Assembly: GCA_009830035.1 (NCBI GenBank)
Contig: SZZY01000002.1
Coordinates: forward strand, 310,001 to 374,000
DNA length: 64,000 nucleotides
Source: Pantoea sp. Eser
GTDB lineage: Bacteria; Pseudomonadota; Gammaproteobacteria; Enterobacterales; Enterobacteriaceae
Direction: 5' to 3'
The notes under the pieces are model-generated. The model saw only the letters and a list, made by a program, of their open reading frames with translations. It was not told where the DNA came from and ran no database searches. Position numbers and translations under genes: made by a program. Positions 10,379 to 19,869 of this stretch are shown piece after piece. Numbering within the stretch: the stretch's first letter is position 1; each line of letters opens with the position of its first letter.

Positions 10379-10940
10379 TCAGCGCTGTGCCAGCGCAGCC
10401 TGCATCCAGGCGATCACCAGCGGTGAGGTCTGCTGCTGCAGTGCGGCCTGCTCTGACTGAAACAGCGTGGCGATGAAAAACGGGGATCGTCCAGCTCAAC
10501 ACCGCGTACCTCGCCGTCTGTGTCCCAGGCGCTGATCGCCAGCGTCCTGCCGGTCAGCGCTGCGCTGAAGTCTGGGTTGACGCCAAAATTACAATGGTAA
10601 CCCTCATCGCTGTTGAGCGCGCCATAGGCCCGAGCAATACGCGAACCGGCGGCAAAGCTGACCGCGCCGCGCTGCTCCACCAGCCAACAGCTCAGCGGTG
10701 CTATCACCATTCGTCCGGTCCGATCGGTCTCTGCATGCGCCGCATTCTGCCAGTCGAGCACGTTACGGGCATACTCAATCACCGCATGCTGTTGCAGCCG
10801 GCTGAAATCGCCCAGTTGTTCAGTGGCGATACTCAGATGGGCGGCGGCACGTTCTATCGCCAGCGGAATCGCCTGATGGGCTACCGCATCAGCACGGTAA
10901 TCGCCGCGCCGACCAGCGATAAACGTAAAGCGGATGACAT
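10379..10940 (-). pseudogene. class I glutamine amidotransferase-like (CTP synthase C-terminal related) remnant
   Basis: This resembles the stand-alone proteins related to the CTP synthase glutaminase domain. ATG 10940 follows TGAGGA and begins MSSALRLSLVG. A small insertion shifts to DYRADAVAHQAIPLAIE. The middle of the domain, which should contain the GTCGG nucleophile elbow, is missing: the frame jumps from a residual SRLQ to QHAVIEYARNVLDW. The C-terminal half is readable (GYHCNFGVNPDF ... GEVRGVELDDPRF). After a further shift near 10480 it ends FIATLFQSEQAALQQQ ... AALAQR. With the catalytic Cys segment deleted no activity is possible. Confidence 0.65.
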
Positions 10941-11617
10941 AAACGATCCTCATGAGGGAAAGGATGAGGTTATAGCAATGTTAATTTCCTGTCGAGCCGG
11001 GCCAGATGCGCCCTGATCTTCCGCCCTTAGCCCTCTATCAAACCCGGCATCTGACGCCGGAGGGCTGGCAGCGCAGGCATTTTTTATGCTTCGATTGTCG
11101 CCTGCCTCCCTTTTTTGCTGCGCGTATTTCTAGCACGCAAACGGTTTCTTCTTTTTCTTCCTGAATTAAATCATCTATTTGTGCGCAGGATCGTCATTTG
11201 TTTATTTTTAGCGCAAAGCAGACGGATAAATGTCGGATATTTCGCCGCTTCGCCTAGAATTTAGCCGCTGACTGACGAATAGTGCTGGACAGTTATTATT
11301 CAACAAACTATTAATCTTCATAAACCTCCATTAGCAGTTAATATCAATATTATCCAGCGTTCGGCTCGCATCCACAGCATTTATACTGCTATAATCGACG
11401 CTTGCCATATTTAAACCCGATTAACAGTTTGTTATAAGTTTTTTAACCCCACAATATCAGGGTAAACCAGTGGTCAGAAAATTCTTGCCCTGTCGCGCTT
11501 AATCAGCCAAATTAGTCGCCGCTTTTCCCTTCTAATAACAATCTTGCGCATGCACAACTCACATGACGCGGACTTAATTCCTGTCCCGAAACAGGGTGTG
11601 ATAAAATTGAGGTACAT
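10941..11617. other. long upstream region of dtpA
   Basis: About 680 non-coding bases leading to dtpA, AT-rich in the last 400. It must hold the dtpA promoter and leader. I could not identify a specific operator by eye. Confidence 0.5.
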
Positions 11618-13114
11618 GTGTCAACTGCAAACAAACACACTGATGAGACAGTTAGTCTCAATGCGTTTAAACAGCCAAAGGCGTTCTACTTAATCTTCTC
11701 GATTGAGCTGTGGGAACGGTTTGGTTTCTATGGCCTGCAGGCCATCATGGCGGTTTACCTGGTGAAGCCGCTGGGGATGTCCGAATCCGGTTCCATCACG
11801 CTGTTCTCCTCGTTCAGCGCACTGGTCTATGGACTGGTGGCGATTGGCGGCTGGCTCGGCGATAAGGTGCTGGGTACCAAACGCGTGATTGTGCTGGGCG
11901 TGCTGGTGCTGGCGCTGGGTTATGCGCTGGTGGCCTTCTCCGGACACAACGTCAGCATTGTGTATATCGGTATGGCGACCATCGCCGTCGGTAGCGGCCT
12001 GTTTAAAGCGAACCCGTCTTCGCTGCTGTCAACCTGCTACGACAAAGATGACCCGCGTATCGACGGTGCTTTCACCATGTTCTATATGTCGATCAACATC
12101 GGCTCGCTGTTCTCGATGATGCTGACTCCGTGGTTAGCCGAGAAATATGGCTACAACGTGGCGTTCTCGCTGTCGGTCATTGGTCTGGTGATCACCCTGT
12201 TCAACTTCCTGTTCTGCAAGCGCATGGTCAAAGATTACGGTTCTAAACCGGACTTCGCCCTGCTGCAAATCGGTAAGCTGCTGATGACGCTGGTGGGCGT
12301 GGTGGTGCTGGTGGCACTGGCTAACTGGATGCTGCATCATCAGTCTATCGCCCGTCTGTTGCTGTCGGTGATTGCGCTGGGTATCGTGCTGGTGTTTGCT
12401 AAAGAGGCCTTTGCCCTGCAGGGTGCCGCGCGTCGTAAGATGATTGTCGCCTTCCTGCTGATGGTCGAAGCGATTCTGTTCTTTGTGCTCTACATGCAGA
12501 TGCCGACCTCGCTGAACTTCTTTGCGATCCGCAACGTTGAGCACAGCATTCTCGGCATCACCTTTGCGCCGGAACAGTTCCAGGCATTGAACCCGTTCTG
12601 GATTATGCTGGCCAGTCCGCTGCTGGCGGCGCTCTACAACAGGCAGGGCGATAAACTGCCGATGCCGCATAAGTTCGCTTTCGGCATGGTGCTTTGCTCA
12701 GGTGCGTTTCTGGTGCTGCCGGTGGGCGCGAAGTTCGCCAGCGATGCCGGTATCGTCTCGGTTAACTGGCTGATACTGAGCTATGCGCTGCAGAGTATCG
12801 GTGAACTGATGATCTCCGGTCTCGGCCTGGCGATGGTCGCTCAGCTGGTGCCACAGCGTCTGATGGGCTTTATCATGGGCTCATGGTTCCTGACTACTGC
12901 CGGCGCAGCAGTGATTGCCGGTAAAGTGGCTAACCTGATGGCGGTGCCGGAAAACGTGACCGATCCGCTGATTTCGCTGGCCACCTACAGCCGCGTGTTC
13001 CAGCAGATTGGTATCGTGACGGCGGTCATTGCCCTGCTGATGCTGATAACCGCGCCGTTGCTTAACCGTATGACCCAAGACAACGACGCAAAAACCAAAG
13101 AGGTCGAGGCGTAA
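11618..13114 (+). CDS. dtpA: dipeptide/tripeptide:proton symporter DtpA
   Basis: Proton-driven di- and tripeptide uptake transporter of the inner membrane (POT/PTR family, formerly TppB). The 498-residue product has the expected length and about 14 hydrophobic segments. It shows the proton-coupling motif [10 protein letters not shown] (residues 26-35), [13 protein letters not shown], and the conserved FALLQ / [16 protein letters not shown] regions. The start is GTG with a TTGAGG site seven bases upstream. The sequence follows E. coli DtpA almost throughout, including [13 protein letters not shown]. It is monocistronic with its own terminator, and gstA follows as in E. coli. It is open with no lesions. 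Confidence 0.97.
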   Translation: MSTANKHTDETVSLNAFKQPKAFYLIFSIELWERFGFYGLQAIMAVYLVKPLGMSESGSITLFSSFSALVYGLVAIGGWLGDKVLGTKRVIVLGVLVLALGYALVAFSGHNVSIVYIGMATIAVGSGLFKANPSSLLSTCYDKDDPRIDGAFTMFYMSINIGSLFSMMLTPWLAEKYGYNVAFSLSVIGLVITLFNFLFCKRMVKDYGSKPDFALLQIGKLLMTLVGVVVLVALANWMLHHQSIARLLLSVIALGIVLVFAKEAFALQGAARRKMIVAFLLMVEAILFFVLYMQMPTSLNFFAIRNVEHSILGITFAPEQFQALNPFWIMLASPLLAALYNRQGDKLPMPHKFAFGMVLCSGAFLVLPVGAKFASDAGIVSVNWLILSYALQSIGELMISGLGLAMVAQLVPQRLMGFIMGSWFLTTAGAAVIAGKVANLMAVPENVTDPLISLATYSRVFQQIGIVTAVIALLMLITAPLLNRMTQDNDAKTKEVEA

Positions 13115-13132
13115 ACCGCCTGACCCTTTACC

Positions 13133-13156
13133 AGCCGGGCACTGCCCGGCTTTTTT
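13133..13156 (+). terminator. dtpA intrinsic terminator
   Basis: The perfect stem AGCCGGGCA / TGCCCGGCT with a minimal loop and a T6 run begins 18 bases after the dtpA stop. Confidence 0.85.
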
Positions 13157-13262
13157 ATTGCTGCCGCCGGTCACCCTCTCTCCGTTCCCCGATCGCCGTC
13201 ACTGGCAATTCCGGGCCAGGCCCTTATGATGCAATCATCCCATCGCATCAAGGAGGCTGGTC

Positions 13263-13865
13263 ATGAAATTGTTTTGCAAAGCGGGTGCCTGTTCTCTCTC
13301 ACCCCACATTGTCATGCGCGAATGCGGGCTCGACTTCACCCAAGTGAACGTTGATCTGGCAAAAAAAATCACGGAACGGGGTGACGATTATTGGCAAATC
13401 AATCCCAAAGGACAGGTACCGGCGCTGCAGCTCAGCGACGGCACGGTCCTGACCGAAGGCGTGGCGATTGTGCAGTATCTGGCGGATCTCAAGCCTGACC
13501 GCCATCTGCTGGCCCCGGTCGGCAGCCTGACGCGCTATCACACCGTGGAATGGCTGAGCTACATCAGCAGCGAACTGCACAAGAGTTTTACTCCACTGTT
13601 TCGTCCGGATAGCACTGAAGAGGAAAAAAGCCGGGCGCGGACCCTGCTGACGGCTAAGTTCCGCTTTGTGGATGAGGCGCTGCGTGACAAGCAGTGGCTG
13701 ATGGGGCTGCGCTTTAGCGTGGCAGATGCCTATCTGTATGTGGTGACGCACTGGGCAAAGGCGCTCAGACTTGATTTATCGGCGTGTACGGCGCTGGAGA
13801 GTTGGTTCAGTCGGGTGGCAGCGCGGCCGGCGGTGCAGGCGGCGTTAACTGCGGAAGGCTTATAG
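13263..13865 (+). CDS. gstA: glutathione S-transferase GstA
   Basis: Cytosolic beta-class glutathione transferase that conjugates glutathione to electrophiles. The 200-residue product starts at ATG 13263 behind a strong AAGGAGG site. The beta-class Cys is at position 10 (GACSLSPHI), the glutathione-site block is PKGQVPAL...TEGVAI, and the conserved His lies in [12 protein letters not shown] near residue 106. The C-terminal helical domain is complete ([18 protein letters not shown]). It sits between dtpA and pdxY as in E. coli. It is open and apparently functional, in contrast to the broken detoxification genes near 52-54 kb. Confidence 0.95.
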   Translation: MKLFCKAGACSLSPHIVMRECGLDFTQVNVDLAKKITERGDDYWQINPKGQVPALQLSDGTVLTEGVAIVQYLADLKPDRHLLAPVGSLTRYHTVEWLSYISSELHKSFTPLFRPDSTEEEKSRARTLLTAKFRFVDEALRDKQWLMGLRFSVADAYLYVVTHWAKALRLDLSACTALESWFSRVAARPAVQAALTAEGL

Positions 13866-13936
13866 TAAGTCTGTTCTACGTCGGAAGAAAATGAGAAGGT
13901 CAGTAAACAGGGCCGGTGATCCAGCCCTGCTCTGTT

Positions 13937-14785
13937 TTACAGCTTTTCAGCCGCGAAGTGCTGAGTCGGCGCGGCAATCGCATCCTGCGCGGCCACCAGT
14001 TGCAGTTCATACTCGCCCATCGGATGGGTTTTCAGCATCACTTCATACACTGCCGCCGTCACGTGCTACAGCGCATCCTGTAAGCTCTTGCCGTGCAGCA
14101 GATTCACCAGCAGCAGACCGCTGGTCAGGTCGCCCACGCCAACCGGCTGACGTACGCCGAAATCGACCAGCGGACGGCTGATGTGCCAGGCATCTTCAGC
14201 GGTAACGAGCAGCATCTCAAAGCGATCGCTACGACGGCCCGCCCGCGCCAGATGTTTTACCAGCACCACTTTCGGTCCCCGGGCGATCAGCGCCCGCGCG
14301 GCATCGACATCGGTAATACTACGCTCACTCAGCATCTCCAGCTCCAGCAGATTCGGGGCGATGATATCGCTGGCTGGCATCGCCATTTTACAGTGAAACT
14401 CCGCCACGCCGGGCGCGACGATACAGCCCTTTTCAGGATGGCCCATCACCGGATCGCAGAAATACCAGGCATCGGGATTGGCCGCTTTGACCTGGCGGAC
14501 AATCTCTAAGACCTGCTCACCCTGTTCCGCCGATCCCAGATAGCCGCTCAGCACTGCATCACAGGTCTTCAGGCGGTCAATGTCGGCGATACCTTTCACG
14601 ATATCGGTCAGATGAGTGGCTGGCATGACCGTGCCGGTCCAGTGACCATATTGGGTATGGTTGGAGAACTGTACGGTATTCAGCGGCCAGACGTTCGCGC
14701 CCATGCGGCGCATCGGAAACTCGGCCGCCGCGTTACCGGCATGACCAAAAACAACGTGCGAATGAATCGCTAAAATATTTTTCAC
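13937..14785 (-). pseudogene. pdxY: pyridoxal kinase 2 (PdxY), truncated by amber codon
   Basis: ATP-dependent pyridoxal kinase of the vitamin B6 salvage pathway. GTG 14785 overlaps the readthrough stop of tyrS by a GTGA junction. The N-terminal ([16 protein letters not shown]) and catalytic ([14 protein letters not shown]) regions are intact. A TAG at 14066-14068 replaces a Glu codon after [11 protein letters not shown]. The last 42 codons (HVTAAVYEVMLK ... HFAAEKL) remain perfectly in frame to the natural stop at 13937. A few residues also seem deleted near [15 protein letters not shown] relative to E. coli. The truncated 239-residue product keeps the active-site Asp but lacks the final helices; activity is doubtful. 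Confidence 0.9.
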
Positions 14786-16116
14786 TTGTTTCCCCTGTCC
14801 TGCCTTGCCATAAAAAAGGGCCGGAAACTGGCCCTGAAATCTGACTGCCAGTTAATCAGGCAGTAATGTTTCTTGCCGCGACGCAGCAGCGTGTAGCGAT
14901 TAAACAGCTTATCGCTGTCGCTGAAGCGGTACTGCGCATCCGACTGCTTCTCACCATTGAGCGAGACGGCGTTTGAGCCGATCATGGTGCGAGCCTGGCC
15001 GCGCGACGGCACAAGCTCAGCTTTCACCAGCGCCTGCTGCAGATCGTCCTCAGCGCTCAGGGTGATGGTCGGCATGCCATCCTGCGCCAGCTGTTCGAAA
15101 TCGGCTTCGGTCATTTCGCTGATCGAGCCGGAGAACAGACTGGCGGTAATCCGTTTCGCGGCGGCCAGGCCTTCCTCGCCGTGCACCAGACGGGTAACCT
15201 GCTCGGCCAGCACATACTGCGCACGTGGCGCGGTGCCGCTGTTTTTATCCTCTTCTTCCAGCACATTGATCTCTTCAATGCTCCTGAAGGTGAAGAACTT
15301 CAGGAACCGGTAAACATCGGCATCCGCAGTGTTGATCCAGAACTGGTAGAACTTATAAGGACTGGTTTTCTTCGCATCCAGCCAGACCGCGCCGCCTTCG
15401 GTTTTACCGAATTTGGTGCCGTCAGACTTGGTGATCAGCGGAACCGTCAGGCCAAACACCTGGTTCTGATGCAGACGACGGGTCAGATCGATACCGGAAG
15501 TGATGTTGCCCCACTGATCCGAGCCGCCAATCTGCAGCGAGACGCCGTAACGCTCATTGAGACAGGCGAAGTCGTAGCCCTGCAGCAGATTATAGGAAAA
15601 CTCGGTGAAGGAGATGCCCTGATCGTCACGGTTCAGACGCTGCTTCACCGCTTCTTTATTGATCATCTGGTTCACTGAGAAGTGCTTACCAATATCACGC
15701 AGGAAGGTCAGCACATTCATGCTGCCAAACCAGTCATAGTTATTGGCGGCGATAGCGCTGTTGCTGCCGCAATCGAAATCAAGGAATGGTGCCACCTGCT
15801 GGCGGATCTTTTCGACCCATTCATTGACGGTTTCGCTGGTATTGAGTTTACGCTCTGCTGCTTTAAAGCTGGGGTCGCCAATCAGGCCGGTAGCACCGCC
15901 AACCAGCGCGACCGGCTTGTGTCCTGCATCCTGAAAACGCTTCAGGCAGAGCAGCGGTACCAGATGGCCCAAATGCAAGCTGTCAGCAGTGGGATCAAAG
16001 CCGCAATAGAGCGAAATTGGCCCCTGCGCCAGTTTCTCTGTTAACGCGTCTTCATCCGTCACCTGGGCGATCAGGCCCCTCTCTTGCAATTGTTGTATCA
16101 GGTTACTGCTGGTCAT
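14782..16116 (-). CDS. tyrS: tyrosyl-tRNA synthetase with C-terminal stop-loss extension
   Basis: Essential class Ic synthetase that charges tRNA-Tyr. It shows the HLGH signature ([10 protein letters not shown]), the KFGKT signature ([11 protein letters not shown]), the tyrosine-binding region and the S4-like RNA-binding C-terminus ([20 protein letters not shown]). ATG 16116 ([10 protein letters not shown]) matches E. coli. The family normally ends at LINW plus one or two residues. Here the stop codon is gone (TCA in its place, consistent with TAA to TCA), adding 20 residues ([11 protein letters not shown]...). This extension is encoded by what looks like the old tyrS terminator hairpin, and the frame ends only at the pdxY start. 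The core is undamaged. Confidence 0.93.
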   Translation of the reverse strand: MTSSNLIQQLQERGLIAQVTDEDALTEKLAQGPISLYCGFDPTADSLHLGHLVPLLCLKRFQDAGHKPVALVGGATGLIGDPSFKAAERKLNTSETVNEWVEKIRQQVAPFLDFDCGSNSAIAANNYDWFGSMNVLTFLRDIGKHFSVNQMINKEAVKQRLNRDDQGISFTEFSYNLLQGYDFACLNERYGVSLQIGGSDQWGNITSGIDLTRRLHQNQVFGLTVPLITKSDGTKFGKTEGGAVWLDAKKTSPYKFYQFWINTADADVYRFLKFFTFRSIEEINVLEEEDKNSGTAPRAQYVLAEQVTRLVHGEEGLAAAKRITASLFSGSISEMTEADFEQLAQDGMPTITLSAEDDLQQALVKAELVPSRGQARTMIGSNAVSLNGEKQSDAQYRFSDSDKLFNRYTLLRRGKKHYCLINWQSDFRASFRPFFMARQDRGNK

Positions 16117-16260
16117 CACTGACTCCAAATTGATCAGACTGCACCTATGCTGGTACACAGCTTTTCCGCTGAGTTGCGGAATCGAAAAAAATGAGGGCTA
16201 TAGCATAAAGCGCTGACGCCTTCTGTGCCAGCGCTGAAAGGGGGGGGGAATCTTACCGAT

Positions 16261-16917
16261 TCAGGGTGCCAGTCGGTCGATTTTCCAGCCGTCGTGATCG
16301 CGCTGATAGAGGAAACGATCGTGCAGGCGATGTTCGCCTCCCTGCCAGAACTCCACGGTATGAAATTTCACCCGGTAGCCGCCCCAGAAACTGGGCAGCG
16401 GGATCTCGCCCTGCTGGAACTTCTGCTTAAGCTCCAAGAACTTGCCTTCCAGTATGCCGCGCGCGGAAATGCGACTCGACTGCTTCGACACCCAGGCACC
16501 AATCTGGCTGTCACGCGGACGGCTGTGGAAGTACTTCAGCACCTCCAGCGGCGACAGCTTCTCGACCTCACCCAGCACCAGCACCTGACGCTCCAGAAAG
16601 TGCCACGGAAAATGCAGCGAAATACGCGGGTTGTGCGCCAGCTGCAGGGCCTTACGGCTGCCGAGGTTGGTATAAAACACCATGCCCTGCGCATCGAAAT
16701 GCTTCAGCAGGACGATGCGTTGCCACGGCTGCCCCTGTTCATCCACCGTCGCCACGGTCATCGCCGTCGGATCGGGCAGCTTCGCTTCGCAGGCCTGGCT
16801 CAGCCACTGTTCAAACAGCGCGATAGGATCGTCCGGCAGATCCTTGCGGCGCAGCCCGCCGCGGGTATATTCACGCCGCAGGTGGGCAATGGTGTGTAGC
16901 GTATCGCTGTCGCTCAT
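16261..16917 (-). CDS. pdxH: pyridoxine/pyridoxamine 5'-phosphate oxidase
   Basis: FMN-dependent oxidase that makes pyridoxal 5'-phosphate, the last step of B6 synthesis and salvage; it acts as a dimer in the cytoplasm. The 218 residues match the family length. Visible blocks are [17 protein letters not shown], the FMN-binding RIVLLKHFD and [13 protein letters not shown], the PLP-site [17 protein letters not shown], and the terminal [15 protein letters not shown] 16917 overlaps the mliC stop by an ATGA junction, giving the mliC-pdxH operon known from enterics. No lesion is seen. With pdxY damaged, this is the B6 gene kept here. Confidence 0.97.
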   Translation of the reverse strand: MSDSDTLHTIAHLRREYTRGGLRRKDLPDDPIALFEQWLSQACEAKLPDPTAMTVATVDEQGQPWQRIVLLKHFDAQGMVFYTNLGSRKALQLAHNPRISLHFPWHFLERQVLVLGEVEKLSPLEVLKYFHSRPRDSQIGAWVSKQSSRISARGILEGKFLELKQKFQQGEIPLPSFWGGYRVKFHTVEFWQGGEHRLHDRFLYQRDHDGWKIDRLAP

Positions 16918-17255
16918 AATGTTCGCTCATTCAGATAAACAGTCAGCTGGCGGGTTGCAAGCTCACAATCATTGACGACAATTTTATCGTTACGTTCGAT
17001 AAACGCGCCGTTTCCTTTGGACCAGAAGACGTAGTTGCCGTCGCTGTAGCGGACGCCCGAGGCGGATATCGTCTGTTTCAGCGTCAGCGGCTGTCCATCC
17101 ATAATAAAGCTGACCTGCTGCTGTGCGTCATCAAGGGTGACGGTCAGCGGTAACGTACCACAGCGATAGTGTAGGGTCTGGGGTGCCGGTGGCTGTTTAT
17201 GCATCAGGCTACAGCCCGACAGCAGCACAGCGGCAACGGTTAATCCTTTCAACAT
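16914..17255 (-). CDS. mliC: C-type lysozyme inhibitor lipoprotein MliC
   Basis: Membrane-bound inhibitor of c-type lysozyme (YdhA/MliC), an outer-membrane lipoprotein that protects peptidoglycan from host lysozyme. The 113-residue product starts at ATG 17255 behind AGGAGA. It has a short signal peptide with lipobox LLSGC (Cys15). The MliC domain follows: [34 protein letters not shown] and the paired Cys in VVNDCELA. The stop overlaps the pdxH start, so the two are co-transcribed. It is intact. Confidence 0.9.
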   Translation of the reverse strand: MLKGLTVAAVLLSGCSLMHKQPPAPQTLHYRCGTLPLTVTLDDAQQQVSFIMDGQPLTLKQTISASGVRYSDGNYVFWSKGNGAFIERNDKIVVNDCELATRQLTVYLNERTL

Positions 17256-17442
17256 GCGGGTCTCCTTTACGAGTGAAGCTGGCATTATAAGAAGAATTTG
17301 GCGTGAAGTAAGTGGGAATCCACGCCAATCTGGCCGACAGTTGACATTGAGGTACTTTATTGCGGTTTATCAGCCGGTTGTCTGAATGCACGCGCGGCTT
17401 TATCGGGCTACGCTCTATAGATCTGAAGCGAGGGAGACAAAA

Positions 17443-17598
17443 ATGAAATTTGATAACGAAGATGCATTCAAACTGGCGGTAGCGTTTATGAACCACAAAG
17501 AGAACGCCACCATAGCCAGTAGCTACTTTAAAACCTTTATCGACACCTACCAGAAATTCGATCGCTGGCTGAGTGCCTCTCAATGCGATGAAAGCTGA
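17443..17598 (+). CDS. small hypothetical protein
   Basis: A 51-residue frame starting at ATG 17443 with a good GAGGGAGA site nine bases upstream. The product (MKFDNEDAFKLAVAFMNH ...) is soluble, acidic-to-neutral and probably helical, with no signal peptide. I do not recognise the family. The ribosome site and clean start support a real gene, but codon evidence alone is weak at this length. Confidence 0.5.
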   Translation: MKFDNEDAFKLAVAFMNHKENATIASSYFKTFIDTYQKFDRWLSASQCDES

Positions 17599-17662
17599 GA
17601 AAGCGGCCGCGAAAGCCGGGGAAGACTCACTCCTCTGATCGGCCCTGCCGATCGGCTCACAC

Positions 17663-17705
17663 TGTTGATCAGCACAGTTGATCGGCACGGTTAATCCGTC
17701 CTGTC
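17663..17705. repeat. degenerate 13-bp tandem repeat
   Basis: Three imperfect copies of roughly GTTGATCGGCACG follow one another, preceded by two GATCGG words, between the small gene and the 3' end of yedK. The copies differ at several positions. Confidence 0.4.
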
Positions 17706-17719
17706 CGACTCGGTACGAC

Positions 17720-18400
17720 TCACTCTGCCGGGTCATCAATCTCCGCGATCAGGCTGGCATCCTGATTATGAATATTCCCCACCGCCTGGCTCACCGGGTG
17801 CCAGGCAAACGCCTGCTCCGGTAATGCCGCCTGCTGCGCAATCTCAACCGCCCGTTCTGGCGTGGTCTCCGGGCTTAGCCATTCAGCCACTGCGCTGGCC
17901 GCCAGCACCAGCGGCTGCCGATCGTGAATATCGACCATCCCTTTATCGCTGGCGGCAGTCACAATCACAAACTCCTCTTTGCCGTGCTCGCGGTCATAAG
18001 GCGCTTTGCCGATGGCGGCGAAGAACAGCGGTTGCTTCTGACGATGGTAGATAAACCACGGCTGCTTCTGTTTACCCTGCTTTTTCCATTCGTACCAGCC
18101 ATCTGCCGGCACGATAGCGCGGCCGTGCGCCCATAACGGTTTAAACATCCGTCCCTGCGCCGCGGTTTCACTGCGCGCATTGATCAGCGGTGCCTTGTGC
18201 CACCAGTCGGGACCGTAACCCCACAACACCGGATCAAGATTCAGCCGATTGTCGCGCTGGTTCAGCAACAGCACCCGGGTGCCGGGCGCAACGTTGTAGC
18301 GGCCGATCGGTTGCGGGTCGTAAATAATTTCATCTGCCGGAATGCCCAGCGCATCGAAATAGTCATTCCGGCTGCTGTACTGCGCAAATCGTCCAAACAT
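17720..18400 (-). CDS. yedK: SRAP/HMCES-family protein YedK with catalytic Cys2 replaced by Phe
   Basis: SOS-response-associated peptidase family protein. The family caps abasic sites in single-stranded DNA by a covalent bond to Cys2, exposed after Met removal. The 226-residue frame has the family blocks PIGRYNVAPGT, LINARSETA (DNA-binding Asn), the DGWYEW Glu, DIHDRQPLVL (His) and HPVSQAVGN. ATG 18400 follows GGAGGTGC, and the start is unambiguous because MxGRFAQ is the conserved N-terminus. Residue 2 is Phe (TTT) instead of Cys, one base from TGT. Without Cys2 the crosslink cannot form, so the protein is probably inactive although fully open. Confidence 0.93.
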   Translation of the reverse strand: MFGRFAQYSSRNDYFDALGIPADEIIYDPQPIGRYNVAPGTRVLLLNQRDNRLNLDPVLWGYGPDWWHKAPLINARSETAAQGRMFKPLWAHGRAIVPADGWYEWKKQGKQKQPWFIYHRQKQPLFFAAIGKAPYDREHGKEEFVIVTAASDKGMVDIHDRQPLVLAASAVAEWLSPETTPERAVEIAQQAALPEQAFAWHPVSQAVGNIHNQDASLIAEIDDPAE

Positions 18401-18710
18401 AAGCACCTCCTCGCTTAAGCATAGCTGATGCGGGCGGCACAACATGGGCGACGGCAGCAGGGTTAATTTTACTGGTCTGACCTTTTCACTGCGGGTTATT
18501 TGCGTACGATTTAATTAACCGGGCGGACAAATATCCTGCCCGCCCCCTTTCATTGGCAATAAATGCTATATCCGGCCCACAGAAGAACGATTATTCCCCT
18601 GCACGCCGCTTTCTGGCGAAAAAATAGCCAACGAAACGCGACAGGACCAGCAAAATTTATAAAGGCGTCTATGCTGTATACGTCTGGATTTACTTCAAGG
18701 AGATGAAAAA
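18401..18710. other. intergenic upstream of the tandem YgdI/YgdR genes
   Basis: About 310 bases between divergent yedK and the small lipoprotein pair. It must contain both promoters; no specific operator was recognised. Confidence 0.4.
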
Positions 18711-18944
18711 ATGAAAATGAAATCCCTCTCGGCTGTCGCTTTGGTGGCCCTTTGTTTAGGCACCTTGGTGGGTCGCGCATCCAATCAATCGATTAAGACT
18801 ACCGATGGCCGCACTATTGTTACCGACGGCAAGCTACAAATTGATGATGATACCGGACTGGTGTCATATCGCGATGCTCAGACCGGCAAAACTGAGCAAA
18901 TCAATCGCAACGAAATTAGTAACATGAGTGAACTCTATAACTAA
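18711..18944 (+). CDS. YgdI/YgdR-family protein with lost lipobox cysteine
   Basis: Small DUF903 (YgdI/YgdR) protein of 77 residues starting at ATG 18711 behind AAGGAGATG. The mature part is the typical SH3-like domain, SIKTTDGRTIVTDGK ... GLVSYRDAQTGKTEQINR. Family members are lipoproteins with LxGC. Here the expected lipobox reads LVGRAS, with Arg (CGC) where Cys (TGC) belongs, so lipidation should fail. It lies 15 bases before a second paralogue that keeps its Cys. Confidence 0.85.
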   Translation: MKMKSLSAVALVALCLGTLVGRASNQSIKTTDGRTIVTDGKLQIDDDTGLVSYRDAQTGKTEQINRNEISNMSELYN

Positions 18945-18959
18945 TATAAGGTGATTACG

Positions 18960-19190
18960 ATGAAAAAAGCGCTGATTTTACTTCTTGCTGCATTGATTGG
19001 TATGACCGTATTAACCGGTTGCACCCGTACCAGCTATGCCATTCATACCAATGATGGACGCACCATTATCAGTGATGGCAAACCTTCTGAGTCAGATGCC
19101 GGCCTGCTGGCTTATAAAGATGCCAATGGCGTCAAGCAGCAAATTAATAAAGCTGACGTCAAAGCTGTTTCTGAAGTGCCAAATAAATAA
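18960..19190 (+). CDS. YgdI/YgdR-family lipoprotein
   Basis: Second DUF903 lipoprotein of the tandem pair, 76 residues from ATG 18960 with an AAGGTGAT site. The signal peptide ends in the lipobox VLTGC. The domain YAIHTNDGRTIISDGK ... LLAYKDANGVKQQINKADV parallels its neighbour. It is probably co-transcribed with the preceding gene and followed by an intrinsic terminator. The cellular role of the family is unknown; envelope localisation is expected. Confidence 0.88.
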   Translation: MKKALILLLAALIGMTVLTGCTRTSYAIHTNDGRTIISDGKPSESDAGLLAYKDANGVKQQINKADVKAVSEVPNK

Positions 19191-19208
19191 TCAACGGTAT
19201 TCCGTTAT

Positions 19209-19234
19209 AAAGCCGCCTTGCGGCGGCTTTATTT
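19209..19234 (+). terminator. intrinsic terminator of the YgdI/YgdR pair
   Basis: The stem AAAGCCGCC / GGCGGCTTT with a TTGC-type loop is followed by ATTTTTA. Confidence 0.8.
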
Positions 19235-19596
19235 TTACCTTTTTTCAGCTGACCGTTTAATCGTCCCCTGCCCTGTCACTTTTCTTATAACCGCCGCCAT
19301 TCATCTGTGCGGGACAGCCAGGTGCTACTGCCGCGCTTTATTTCGCTCCGATACTTATCTGAATTTCAGGCATGTCCAACTTTTGTTACCGGTATTATGC
19401 GTACACGCAATTGCAGCAAAAACAGTGCAGCACCGCGTTTTAGCCAGATATCAGTAATTTAACTGTATACACAAAAGTTCATTTTATTTGCTGATGATTT
19501 TAATAGCGCCTGCCTTGGGTTATTCCGCTTTCGTTTAAGCTGCTTTTTACTAGAATAATTACTGCATTATTTAAATTTTCACTCAGGAGGTTACCC
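19235..19596. other. intergenic
   Basis: No gene recognised. The last ~100 bases are AT-rich and likely carry the promoter of the gene at 19597. Confidence 0.4.
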
Positions 19597-19869
19597 ATGG
19601 TATTTCACCATAAATCAACCGGTCATATGATTCTTGGTGAAGCCGCCATTAACCTGGCGTTTGAACAACAGGATATTACGCTGGTATCACTGATTCGACA
19701 GTTGGGCGAGATGGCTGAAAATGAGAGTAACGACGATCGCGTGGCGCAAATCGCTGATGCGCGCAACTGGCTGAAAAGCTTTATTAATGCCTCTACCCGC
19801 GATCGGGCCGAGCTGAACTGGCTGGTGGTGACCGGACAGGAACCGGTTGAACTGAAAAACTATCGCTAA
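19597..19869 (+). CDS. small conserved-looking hypothetical protein
   Basis: A 90-residue soluble protein starting at ATG 19597 with a strong CAGGAGG site eight bases upstream. It appears all-helical (MILGEAAINLAFEQQDITL, LVSLIRQLGEMAENES, ADARNWLKSFI). There is faint resemblance to the YmgB/AriR biofilm-regulator pattern (LGxAxxNL...SLIxxL), but it is not strong enough to name. It is intact and monocistronic. Confidence 0.65.
   Translation: MVFHHKSTGHMILGEAAINLAFEQQDITLVSLIRQLGEMAENESNDDRVAQIADARNWLKSFINASTRDRAELNWLVVTGQEPVELKNYR

Noticed and set aside
12134-12670. Long minus-strand frame opposite dtpA
   Set aside because: His/Gln-rich mirror of a clearly recognised transporter gene; a shadow of codon use on the plus strand.
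19597-19869. Assignment as AriR/YmgB
   Set aside because: Only a weak pattern match in one helix; not enough to name the protein.
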